DNA of 64,000 nt from Isoetes taiwanensis (Eukaryota > Streptophyta > Lycopodiopsida > Isoetales > Isoetaceae): the NCBI GenBank assembly GCA_021234155.1, contig JAJEKV010000204.1:1-64000 (forward strand), given 5' to 3'. The position numbers were made by a program, and so were the translations under genes. A model generated the notes under the pieces. The model did no database searches. It was not told where the DNA came from and was given only the letters and a program-made list of their open reading frames with translations. This document shows, one piece after another, positions 12,601 to 23,639 of the stretch. Numbering within the stretch: position 1 is the stretch's first letter; each line of letters opens with the position of its first letter.

Positions 12601-14761
12601 CAGACTCTTCCCCCCAGCAAAAAACTTCCCCCTGCTTTGTAACCAATGCAGCATGCTTTGCACCACATGCAATATTATGAACATCTAAGACTACTGCTGA
12701 CTCCAAACCTTTTGGTAGAAGAGCATCAACCTTTATTCCTGCCCCCATACCAACTGGATATACACCACCACCTAGGATTCCTTCACCAATGCCTTCACCC
12801 CACATGAAAACATCTCCTAATGCATCCCCTTCATCCTGAGCAGAGCCCTGGCTAGAAGAACTTACGGCACTTGACATGCTTACTCGAAAGGCATCCATAG
12901 GAAAACCTCTTAATTGCGTATTCAGAGAATCTGTTCCAACATCCGAGCCCACAGAGTGTAGAGACCCCGCCAAAGAACCAGAGTCAACAAAAAGTTTGCT
13001 GTCCAGTGAAGCAGAACCACCAAAACCTTTCTGTAAACCATGACGTGGAGGACTACCATATGGGCTTTGCATCTTATATGTATCTCCGCCATCCTACAGC
13101 AACCAGTTGTTGTTGGTGTAAGAACAAGCTTCCAAAAGAAGGAGATAAAATCTATTAACTAAAAGCCACATGAATGAAGTATAACATAAATGATCACATC
13201 TAGCTTTGTACAAAATAAGACACTATAAGTGGTTCCTAAACACCCAAATTCATCTTTAAGTTTCTAATTGTTCTAACAACACCAAATGGATCTTCCCACT
13301 ACGAACCACAGGAGAGTGGACTTTATTTGCAATCATCAAAAGTTCAAATATTATAAAAACGAGTGTTTTAGAGCAGACCTGTCGAAGATTTTCTGTACTA
13401 CCAAAAGGGGAACTTGCTGGTGAAATTCGAGACCAGGTTGCAGGGCTATTCACATCAGAAGACAGTCCTCCTTCACTTTTTGAATCAAACTTCAGCCGCG
13501 CTAGTTGACCACCAGGAAGGAGTGCTTTTAGACCAACAAACCACACCTCTGCTTCATCCTTGTCTTTACATATCTGATGATACAAGCAGAAGTAACTTGG
13601 TTTACATCACTTGGTTTTCCACGGAAAAAAAAACAATAAAGCATAAAAGAGCAGGCTGGTTATTTTCCTATAACCAAGACAGAAGCAGAATGGAGTAAAC
13701 AATTTTTCATGGCTTTTTCACGGCTTAACCTACGTAATGTTTGGCTTCCCATTACATCTGTTCTGCTGCATAACAGCAAGACTTTTGATCTATGTACATT
13801 AATCCAACTAGACAAATTCTTAAAACATAAAGATATGTCCTGGCCCCTGTGTCATGGAACAAATATAATGCCAAATGATGTGTTTTATTGTTCTCCATTG
13901 GTTACAACATGCACCTTCAAACTGGTCTGAGTAAATTCCCCTTCTAATTTTCTTGGGAAAGAGGAAGAAGCTAGCAAGTAGATATTCTATCACATAGATG
14001 CAAGGGCGTACCAGATCAAGTGACTGGTCACTGCCATAGATAAGGGAAAAGGACTGATATTCCTTCTCTGGTCGGGGGTACCTCTGGAAGTTTGCCTGAG
14101 ATTGAAAACAAAATTTTAACAAACAAGCTGCTGAATTCCTACAGCATAAAACACCCATTCCATGCTTACAGTCCTCTGACCGGGGACAATTCTTGTAACA
14201 GAATTCAATCTGAGATGCTTCTCCTCCTTCCCCGAAAACCAGATCAAGGTTGACTCATCCTGCAATATATACAATATATGTAAATCACAAGTCGCTAGAT
14301 TTAGAATCAAGGAACAAAATACAGAGCATAACTCACATTTAAAAGCCTGAAAGGACAAAATTTAGGTTTCCCTCGGCGGCCATACTTCAGCAACTGAGCA
14401 CCTTTTTTCAAAGCCGTGATAGCCTTTAAATGACGAAATTGAAGAGCACCAAATTAAAATAGTCCAGGATTATGATCTGACGAATAAAGCATGAGTTGCA
14501 ATTGCAATGCAGTGTAAAAGTAAGATTGTTTACAAATTCTGTCGCATATAGATTAGAAATCTGGCAAACATAAGCAGCCTCTAATAAACATATTACGAGT
14601 GCATCGCAAGACATGAGCATTTGGGCTTTATAATCAGCAATTTAATCACTGAAGCGAGATTACTAGATGGAAACCTATATTAAATTGTTTACAAAATTTT
14701 TTGCTAAATGCACCTGTTCAACGTCTCTCTCAAGAGGCCCATTGCGGCCAAGATCTGCCAT
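9654..14761 (-). CDS. PRAF-type PH-RCC1-FYVE-BRX domain protein
   Basis: Nine coding exons with GT-AG borders can be placed: 14714-14761, 14337-14423, 14170-14259, 14012-14095, 13379-13573, 11007-13093, 10516-10662, 9837-10294, 9654-9762. All junctions except the last are in phase 0. Start [18 protein letters not shown] domain in exons 2-5 ([42 protein letters not shown]). RCC1 repeats fill exon 6, followed by FYVE ([20 protein letters not shown], 11,744-11,460). A coiled coil and exon 7 ([10 protein letters not shown]) lead to a C-terminal BRX domain ([14 protein letters not shown], then [20 protein letters not shown]). About 1,100 residues, normal for the family. Relatives are thought to act as Rab/ARF-type guanine-nucleotide exchange factors or lipid-binding signalling proteins at membranes; this role is by family only. 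Exon 6 is 2,087 bp, not a multiple of three, because the RCC1 part is frameshifted. Confidence 0.9.
11745..12600 (-). pseudogene. Frameshifted RCC1-repeat part of the PRAF-like gene
   Basis: The reading frame is intact from the exon 6 start (13,093) to [12 protein letters not shown] near 12,592 and again from 11,744 through the FYVE domain. Between them recognisable RCC1 pieces lie in different frames: [36 protein letters not shown] followed by [10 protein letters not shown], then [40 protein letters not shown], and LAEEISCG. Several short indels, plus loss of conserved residues between 11,745 and 11,900, are needed to explain this. Neighbouring exons and all splice sites are clean. Either the gene has recently lost this domain or the assembly contains uncorrected indels here. 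Confidence 0.75.
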
Positions 14762-15800
14762 CAGCGCGTACTGGCTTTTCAAAGCATGAAGACTACTAGC
14801 TCCTTCTGCCCTGTTGCAGCTTCCATGTCCAAAAAATAATGCTGGAAGTGTTTGCTAATTTCCCAGTTTCTAAACCCATTTCCACATTAGTTATCTAGGA
14901 TCCACAAGCCACTATAGTCCGCATAATCTTCATTTTTCAGCACCATCACTCCACAGCAAACTTATTATGCAAGCCCTCTTCCTCCTTAGCATAACATTCG
15001 GTGTTTATCCCAGCTAAAATCATCCGCAAACTCGTCCAAGTTTGTTACTCCTGGAGTTTTCCTCCATGCCATGCCTATACCTAACTCTCATCTCTTATTT
15101 CACATGGTTCGTGCCAATCAAAAACATCAATTTTTTATGCCAGTGTCTGCCAAGCCACCATCCATCCAATTTCCCGAATGCCGACTTCCTCATAGACGAT
15201 TATGGAATACCCATTACACGCCTTTCTTCGTACTCACTATGGTAAAGTTTTTGCCTAAAACTGAATAAAAAAATACAATCTGTCTAATCAGCTGCGGTAA
15301 AACTCGCCCTAAACAGAGATGTTCTTCTACTGTCTGTGTCTCTCCGATCTTCCCAAACCAAATGTGCATTACTTTCTTTCGGTTTTGATGCCAGAAGCTT
15401 CCCAAAACCATCCATTTGCTCGCTTGACATCAGCGTAAGCGACGAACCCAGGAGCCCAAAGGATCGTTTGGCCATGGATCTATGGCCAGACTTGAATCCG
15501 CGGGTCCAGACAGGCGTGCACACGGCGGAAAGCTAAAGAATGATTGTTTATGCAGATTAAGAAAAAGGGTTGTCTCCCAAATTGTATAACCCCACAACTT
15601 TTCCAGCAGAGAAAAGCAGAGGCATTCTATGCCAGATCAGATCCGGTGGCCTCAGATTTACGCTGAAAAGCTTGATTGCAATTGGGTGCTATCCTAAATC
15701 CTATTCTTGTGTTTGATGGCAGGAGAAATCTAAACGTAGGAGCTAAATTGTGAAGAATTTTTGGGGATCCGCTCTCCTCTTTTCTAGAGCAGATGATCCT
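14762..15800 (-). promoter_or_regulatory. Putative 5' UTR and promoter region of the PRAF-like gene
   Basis: Sequence upstream of the ATG at 14,761 reads without a recognisable coding exon. The first ~70 bases are probably transcribed 5' UTR. No TATA box or transcription start can be fixed by eye, and a non-coding 5' exon is possible. The short ORFs at 15,042-15,536 show no known domain. Confidence 0.3.
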
Positions 15801-16960
15801 GGGAAATTAAAAATAAATAAAATCTACACTACTACGTATTGTTTGTTCCTCCTATGCCTAGAGAAAAATCAACAAAAAAGAAGAAACCCAGCCCAGGCTC
15901 CTTACTTCATTTTTATTAGTCTTTGTTTCTTTCCTAGTGTTGTGTTTTTTTCCCAATTTTCTTTCCTTGGTCTCCTTTTTTTTTTCTTTCATTGCCCATT
16001 GAACATCTTAAAGGCATTTCTTTTTCAAGTTGGGGTCCGACAACAAAGACATCATACTTACATATTATGGTCGCGCCGCTCCACGAAGATATTGTCGTCT
16101 TTCAAAAAGAAATGTATGACCTAGTCCTATAACTAGTTGTCATGGGGTACAAAGGATTTCTCTCTTCAAGGGATAATGGATAGCTTGTCCTTATAGGTGG
16201 TTAGCAATGTTGGAGAATCTGCTACAGCACTTCAAGTTGTACAGGGCAATTCAATTGTCACATGCGAAGAGCAATGCTATAAAGAGCACACATATACCTT
16301 CTTTGTGGGGCTTTGATTCATATGCATGATTAGCCCACACTTCCACCCAAGTTGTTCAGGGTTATATGCGAGAAGTACATCTTCCAAGTATATATGCGAC
16401 CAATATTCTATGTTATTTCCATTTCCAATCGACTTGTTTCAAATGAGAAATATACCTAACATATGTTTCTACATTCTACAACATTACCTATAGGGACTAT
16501 AACTTCGTCACGTTAACCTATTTCAAAATGGAATGCACTAAATACTAGACAATGTTGGGTTAAAACTAGGGTAAACCATGAAAATCGTGCATAGTCCACA
16601 AAATTGTAGTTATAACATGATGACACCGTTGGACTATGTCACAAATATCTTGGTGTTTTTTAACGCGAAGGTGTCTAGTATTTATAGGGATAGCTTCAAG
16701 ATATCCAAATTGTAGTTCCTATTCTACAGTTACAATTTAGATGAAAGAGCATAAATGCTTCTAAAAGCATTTTACGTGTAGCACATTTTAATAAGATCTT
16801 TCTAGACTAAGAAAATGGTGCCTTTCAGGTGATTGTTACAGAATATAAATGTAACTTGGTCAGAATATGAGTATGAAGGTTGAAAACCTAACTGGAGAAA
16901 GCATGAGGCGCTAGGGACGAGCGCCAAAATGGTAAGGTAAGGTGAAGGTGAACATTGAAA
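15801..16960. other. No recognisable gene
   Basis: AT-rich intergenic DNA between the PRAF-like gene and the pogo-like element. A 124-codon ORF (15,750-16,124) is low-complexity Phe/Leu/Ser from T-rich sequence and is not credible as a gene. Confidence 0.5.
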
Positions 16961-17207
16961 CAGAATGGTAACAGATCAGGCTGGAAAGGGGCCATCATTG
17001 GCCCATACAGTGACAGGGACAGGGACAGAAGAGGTAGGACCAGAGGGCAGGGTTGCTGTGGCTAAAGGATTAGACAAGACTGAGGGGACAGAAACATACG
17101 ATGGAAATATGGCAGATGACAATATTTGGCTGCAATTTAAAGGACTATTTGGAAAGCTATCCAATCAAATGCAGACCCAGATCTTTGAAATTGTAGAGTA
17201 GACGCGC

Positions 17208-19135
17208 CCTTATTTCCAAACAAGAAAAGAAACAGGAGTTAGGGTCATAGGACGGAAAGGAGCTAGACAGATTTCAGAGAGAACCATGAAGAATCGTGAA
17301 TGGCTCACGGTATGCTGCTGTGTTTCTGCTGCAGGTGTGAAGCTACCATCTCTTTATGTGCTTAAAGGTAAAAGAGCTAGAGATGATTATATTGATGGAT
17401 GTGAACCAGATGCTGCAATGGCGATGCAACAAAAAGCATGGATGACTAATGCTTTGTTTAGAAATTGGATTGATCATTTTAGATCTAAAGTTCCAGGAGG
17501 AGTGTCAAAGGACAACCTACATTTGCTTATCCTTGAGGGCCGTGGCAGCCATTTAGCTGTTGAGACATTAACCTATGCTTCATCTATTGGCCTTGAAATT
17601 TTAAGATTGCCACCTCACACTAGTCATAGGTTACAGCCCCTTGATGTTTCATGTTTTAGACCTTTCAAGGAAGCTTTTAGAAATGCTAGGCACAGGTATT
17701 GTATGCATCATGACCATGTCGACCCTCATAAGGAGGATCTGATTGCCCTTGTAAGTGAGGCCCTTGAGTTATCATTAACTCCTTCTAAATAATCTCTGGA
17801 TTCAAAAAAACAGGAGTTTGGCCTTTGAATCCCTCAATGCCAGTGCCTGAACTTGCTAGAAGATATTTTGTCTTCCAAGACAATGAAAATGATACTCCAT
17901 TGGATCACTTAGTAGGCCCTGTTTCTGAGGCAGCAGCAGAAGAGGAAGAAGCAGCAGAAGTGGCATCAGCAGAAATGCAAGGGACTGAACCAAGAGTTAG
18001 ATCTAGAAGAACATTTATTCCAAAAGATATTAAGGAAACTTTGCTGGTTACTAAAGCAGACGTCGTAGCTAAGTTGCAACAAGAGGAAATTGAGAAACAA
18101 GAAAAGAAAAAGCTAGAGAGAAAGCAGCCGAGAGAAAGAAAGCTCAAATGGAAGAGAAGAAGAAACTCAAAGAGCAAAAGCAAAAGGAGAAACAGGAAAG
18201 GCAGAAACAGAGAGAGGTGACAAAGGAGAAAAAGAGGACGGAAAAAGAGGCACAAAAGGGCAAGGGAAGGAAGAAAAAGGTAAATTATGTAAATTTTGTT
18301 TTGCTTTTCAGTTTTTTAAGTCTATTTCAATTCTTGATTCTGTTACTTTCACTTTCAATCTATTTTAGATCTTTATTCTTAAACTTTCTGTGCCCTTTTT
18401 GCAGGTTGCAAGGAAAGAAGACATAGCTTCTTTGGAAGAAAATGAACGGCGTAGGATAGTCTTACCCTGGATTGGGGGGATCCCGGAGGTGTGATCCCAG
18501 AGGACGGGATCCCTGAGGACGTGTGATCCCGGAGGACGGAATCCCCCTTACTGCGCAGTAACTGCGCAAATGTTTTGGCCCTTGAAAGGAAAAATGGGGC
18601 AGATTTCGTGTGGGATTTTCTCCCTTGATCTGCAACCAAATCGAATAGGGTCAGTTCGAGGATGGTCGGAATGGGCTGGATCAGAGGCGCAGGTAGGAGC
18701 AAGGGAGGAATCGAAGCGAGCGCCACTGTTATCAGTAAGCTTCAATCCCGCTGAAAATCAGCCCTAAACTACGCAGTAACCCATTAACTGCGCAGTTGAC
18801 TGTGTGATCCCGGAGGACGGGATCTTTTCTGATGGTGATCCCGGAGAACGGGATCACCACCTCCGGGATCCCCCAATCCAGGGTAAGACTATCCTAAGCC
18901 AAAATGAACCAATAGAAGTCGTGGAAGCTAATGTTCTAATTCATAATGAAGATGCAAACATATTAGTTGAAATCCCTATTTGTAATGCAGGTGATACTTT
19001 ACATATACAATGGAAGAGTTTTAAGATGATCAGCCAGATTTTGGACCTCAAATCAACAATCAAGCAAATGCCAATGTGTTAGAAGAAACACATGAATTTT
19101 CAGAAATTTCTGATAGGACAGCCAAGAGGTTGAGG
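17208..19135 (+). pseudogene. Pogo/Tigger-like (DDE_1) transposase gene, decayed
   Basis: From 17,208 the frame gives YFQTRKETG, then the DDE_1 core: REWLTVCCCVSAAGVKLPSL, WMTNALFRNWIDHF, LLILEGRGSHLAVETL, LRLPPHTSHRLQPLDV. The Asp expected in the DGHGSH-type motif is Glu here, and the upstream N-terminal helix-turn-helix is missing. A small deletion near 17,790 breaks the frame before the FKKTGVWPLNP motif that normally follows. Then comes a Glu/Lys-rich coiled region (17,930-18,280), a GT-AG intron (18,280-18,404) and a last exon (KEDIASLEENE, then PIEVVEANVLIHNEDA) interrupted by the MITE at 18,448-18,900. Probably a transposon-derived or domesticated-type gene that has decayed; which of these cannot be told. 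Confidence 0.8.
18448..18900. mobile_element. Mutator-like MITE, 453 bp, 9-bp target duplication
   Basis: Perfect 9-bp direct repeats AAAATGAAC flank it (18,439-18,447 and 18,901-18,909). The ends are inverted repeats of about 45 bp: left GGCGTAGGATAGTCTTACCC, right complement GGCTTAGGATAGTCTTACCC, continuing into GGATTGGGGG and GATCCCGGAGG. A 9-bp duplication with long terminal inverted repeats is characteristic of Mutator-like elements. The inside has no ORF of note but contains multiple copies of a GATCCCGGAGGACGGGATC-like motif and CTGCGCAGTAA-like motifs. It sits in the last exon of the pogo-like gene; removing it together with one duplication copy restores the reading frame of the flanks. 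Confidence 0.9.
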
Positions 19136-19889
19136 TATATAAATTCATTGTATTCTCAAGGTTACGTTATGAACTGAATTGTTTTTGCTGCTGGCATTGA
19201 AATCTTGCAATGTTTTCAGTTTTGGAATTAGCATGTTACCAAGTTAGCCCAGTTATTATCTTTATTTTATGCTTTCAGATCTGCTTTGGAGTCTTCTTCA
19301 ATAACATCTAGAACCTGAGTTCTTTAAATTCAAATTTTCCTTTTGTTTGACATTTTTAAGTTCTTTCTAATGCTTGGTCTCTATGATGCAGGTTTGAATG
19401 TTGGAACTTGGTGTTGTTTAACATCAATTGGGGTTCCATTCCTCTTATTCAACTTTGGTTTATTAGATCTTTAGATATCTTATTGTTTTCATAAAAGGGA
19501 AAGTAATGAACTGTTTTAGATGCAGTTATGAACTACGGGATGAATCTGTGCACCAAATAAGGTTGCAGACTGAACCAAATCTGCACCAACAAAGGGTAGA
19601 ATCTGCACAAAACTTGAGCATCAAATATGAACCATCTTTGTCTGAAAAAACCCAAATTTCAAGGGCTCATTGCTATTGGCAGAATTGTCAAATCTTGGGA
19701 GTGATGGATAGAATTTCCTTCAGGCTTTCCAATGGCTCTTTAAACGTGGAATTTAGAGTGCTAAATGAGAAGCTACGGCCTTCATAATGCTTAAGTGGAC
19801 CAACACCAGCACCTCTACTCTACGAACATTAACAGAGACTAGAAGAAAGGGATGTGGAGATAAAAATAGCTTTTTTTTGCATGCGGAGA
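19136..19889. other. No recognisable gene
   Basis: AT-rich sequence between the pogo-like gene and the L1 element. The 93-codon ORF at 19,506-19,787 has no domain I recognise; it may belong to the 5' part of the L1 element. Confidence 0.4.
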
Positions 19890-21714
19890 CTGGTTGATAC
19901 CAGTGATGGCAGAAGGGAGCAGAACTAGAATGCAAATAATGTCACCAATTCAAATGCAAAGCCATCTGGTGCAGCCGATTCTGGATCGAGTTAATGAGGA
20001 GCAAGGATCGATCCTGAGGAAGCAAGAATGGAAAATCAAGCATGAATTCAAAGTTATTCCTACTCTTCAACATTCTGTTGTGCCGAATAGATTGAAGCAA
20101 CTACAATCAAGGGCTGTAATAGGATGTATTAGACACAAAGATATCAAGCTCAGCCTCATTAAATCGGAACTGGTGAGGCTGAACAAGAATATCAAAATTG
20201 TGGGATTATATTGATTGGCGTTTCCATATTTTGTGGTTGAATGTGGTAATGGCAATACTGTACAATCATACTTAAGCAGGGAACAATCTACAAGGCAAAT
20301 ACCCAGTTCTATTTCCAGAAATGGGATCCCAAATTTGACCCATAGAATTTGGAGAAATTATTCCACCCGGCTTCATGCTTAGTACAGGGACTCAGCCCAA
20401 TGTACTGGCATGAGGACATTTTCAAGGAGCTTTTCGGGAAGGTTGGAGACTATATAGGATGGAAAGCTGTTCCTGAGAGAGCACCAAGAATCTGGGTACA
20501 CTTAGATCTTCTACGGCCCATCCCAAATGTGGGGATACAAGGATTTTTTTAGAGAAAACAGAATCCTTAAATTAAGTTGGCAAGGTCTCTCTGCTTCCAG
20601 TAATATGTGTGGACTTCGTCTACATGGAGGTGGGGTGTGTAATGGGAAATGGATGAAAGAAATAATCCTGACACCTCCAATAGCTGAACTTCCACGTAAA
20701 ATTATTGGAAATCAATGGACCAAAATCAACAAGAGTAGCAAAAAAAAAAAAAACAAGAATGGCAGTGCGTATAAGAAAGCTAGGAAAAAAAGGCAAGGGA
20801 GCTCAAGAAAAGAAGAACCGGGAGAAACATGAAGCTCTAAAAGTGAGGAAAGAATAGAGAAAGAAAGTGGAACATAACAGACTAGCAAATCAGATCAAAG
20901 TCATTGTTAGTCTAATTGACCCGGAATTAGAGGATTCTAATAAATCTATAAGACCAATCGGACCAAAGAAAGATAAAGGGAAGGAAATGATCCAAAAAGA
21001 TAGTATGGAAATTACTCCTGCCCACCTAATAAGGAGTAATTCTTTACTAATATATGGACCAGCCCTTCCCTAATAAATGAATTTCCTGATTCCACTGATT
21101 CTGACATAACTGAAGGAGGAACTACATTACTAAAAGAAGAAGGTTCAAAGGTTAAATCCCAGTTATTCCCCATGCCATGTATTTCCATGAAAATGAAGAA
21201 GAATTAGACCCTAAAATGCTGATATCCTATTGGAAATTATGGAAAAAGATGAGGAGCTTCAAAAGATTGAATAGATGGAAATTGTTCACGAAACCCCAGC
21301 AGAGGATCAAGCAGGTATGACTAGAGATAACTATAAATTCTTCACAAGGTCACCTATGATAGGAGTTCCAGATAGCCAGTCCTCGGAAGAAGGTACCCAA
21401 GAGCTGAATGTGTCAATCATTGAAGAAACAATGGAAGAGGGTAATAAAATAAATACCAATGACTTTATAAGTCTCCCAGGAAGCCAAGATATGGTAATGG
21501 AAAAGACACAGTTTCTTATAAGTCCACCTGACCTAAGAATGGATATCCAATCCAATGTTCCTACTAAGTTCTGGTGGCCAAGAGGTGTCAACCACCCAAA
21601 CAATGGAGTCTCCAACCAATTCAGAAAACAACAGAGGTGCTGGCATTGCTAATGATGATGAGGTAGACAAATTCTAGAGGGCCATCAAAGGCCCTCTCAA
21701 AAGGAAAAGAGCAT

Positions 21715-22290
21715 TAATTTCTTTAAAAGAAATGAGGGCAAATATATTGTTATTACAAGAACATAGGATGCCTGACTTTGAAGCAAAATGCTAGAAGGGG
21801 ATTCAGTATGGTCTCAAGCTGATGGTACTAAGGGAAGGATATGTATGATATGGAAAGGATTTCAATGTATTTACAAATTCCTACACCCTTCCGGCTGATG
21901 GACAATAGCAGTCTTGATTAAAGGGAAGGAACAGATGGGCATTATAAATGTGTATGCATCTACTGATTCAGGGGAGAGAGCTAAACAATGGATCAACATC
22001 AGGCAATGGATTGATGCCAAGAATTTAAGAAATATCTTAATGACTGAGGACTTCAATAATACTCCCTGTTGGGACCAGAAATTGGGGAAGAAGCTAAATA
22101 TATCTAGAAAAGAAAGGGAGGCATGGAATTTGTTGATGGAGAACTTAAACTATATACCTCCCTCATCCTCCAATGTGTACTCCTGGTGTAACAAAAAGAA
22201 AGGGGATCAGAGAACTTATTGTCTTTTAGATAGATTTTACATGCAAAATAAGTCAATAGAATCATGGGATAGTGTCAACTATTTCTTGTG
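21715..22290 (+). pseudogene. L1 apurinic endonuclease remnant
   Basis: The translation gives MRANILLLQEHRMPDFEAK (the catalytic-Glu block of AP-like endonucleases), then in another frame GIINVYASTDSGERAKQW and ILMTEDFNNTPCWDQ (the position of the GDFN motif, here EDFN), and QRTYCLLDRFYM. Two or more frameshifts lie between the blocks. Belongs to the surrounding L1 element. Confidence 0.75.
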
Positions 22291-23026
22291 ATATTGGGAA
22301 TTCGATTTCAGATCATTTTCCTCAGATTATGGATGATAAAACCTAGTCTAGAAAGGGAGGGCAGAATGTACCATTCAAATTCAATACAGAATTGCTACAG
22401 AATAAGAATTTTTATGAGGAGTTCAAACCGATGTATTAAAGCCTCCAACATATATCAAAGACAGAATCTTTGAAAACATGAAGAGATTAAAAATTGGATT
22501 AATAAATGGGGTAAGAAGTGGTTTAACCAGAAGGAAAAGGAAGAAGAAGAGATTTATAAGGAAATTAAAAATATTAGGAAGGAACTGTTCATACATGAGA
22601 TAATCAGGACCTGCAAGGCAAAGAGGAAGTTTTAGAGAGGAAAGTCAAATTGGTAGAGGAAAAGGAAGCTAGAGCATTATCAATGACAAGTAGATGCAAA
22701 TATATCAATGGTATGAACAAGGATAGCTCTGCCTTTTTCTTCAAAACTGCCAAAAATAGGATACTTAATAATGGGATATTATCTATCTGAACAGAGGCAG
22801 AATTACAACTGGAAAACCAAAAGGAGATTGAAGACCACTTCCATTATGAGTATAAGAAATTGTTTGCTCAATATAAGACTGATGAGAACTTGTTACAGGA
22901 TTTCTTTAAGCATATCCCGGTTGGTCAAGAAATAAAGGATGATGATATCTTGGCTATTCCTGGGGAGAAGGAAATATGGGACACATTGAAATCCATCGCT
23001 TCAGGAAAAAGAAGGGGGCTTGGAAA

Positions 23027-23618
23027 TGTTAGTCCTGTACGTCCTGGTACAGGACTATTCATGCACACGACGGATCAGGTCAAGGCCAAGGATCCACAGT
23101 CAGGCACGGGTCAGTCGTCAAAGGCCCCGCAGAAGACCAAGCCACCGCAGACCACGCAGTCAAAGCCCGTGACCGGGACCAAGAGGAGGCGCTCAGACAA
23201 GTGACGGGCCGTCACCGCCAGCGTCAGCGTGATTTCAGACACCTCAAGAGGCACCGCCAGCATTCCTGCAAATCAGGCCTCCTTCCAGGAGTCGGCACCG
23301 AGATCTGACAGTGTCTATATTGGGCCAAAGGCCATTGTACTATATATATAAGTAGAGCTAGCACTCGATTTTAGATGAGTTTTGAGTCTTGTCTCACTTC
23401 TGTTTTCTCTTGATTGCGAGAGCTCATGTATCTTCATTGACATCAAGGAGTTGTTCTCATTATTGTGATCTTATTGTTCTCTTTTGTTCTCTCTTTTATC
23501 TTTTTCCCTTGTTCTTTTTGCAAATCTCGCGTGACATAGCTCCCGGATTCTCCTGTTTGATCCAAGGGTCCTCACAGAGGGCTATCTTGCAGGAGTTCCT
23601 AAACCCAGACCCCAAACA
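23027..23618. mobile_element. Solo LTR inside the L1 element
   Basis: 592 bp starting TGTTAG and ending CAAACA, flanked by perfect 5-bp direct repeats GGAAA (23,022-23,026 and 23,619-23,623). It interrupts the L1 RT between GKRRGLG and HITLIPK. It is visibly more GC-rich in its first half than its host and carries a TATATATAAG promoter-like box at about 23,342-23,352. No internal coding region of an LTR element is present, so it is best read as a solo LTR. The family is not identifiable; orientation by the TATA box would be plus. Confidence 0.75.
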
Positions 23619-23639
23619 GGAAAGCCAAGACACTGAACC

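Noticed and set aside
15750-16124. 124-codon ORF near the PRAF-like promoter
   Set aside because: Phe/Leu/Ser-rich product of T-rich DNA with no domain and no splice context.
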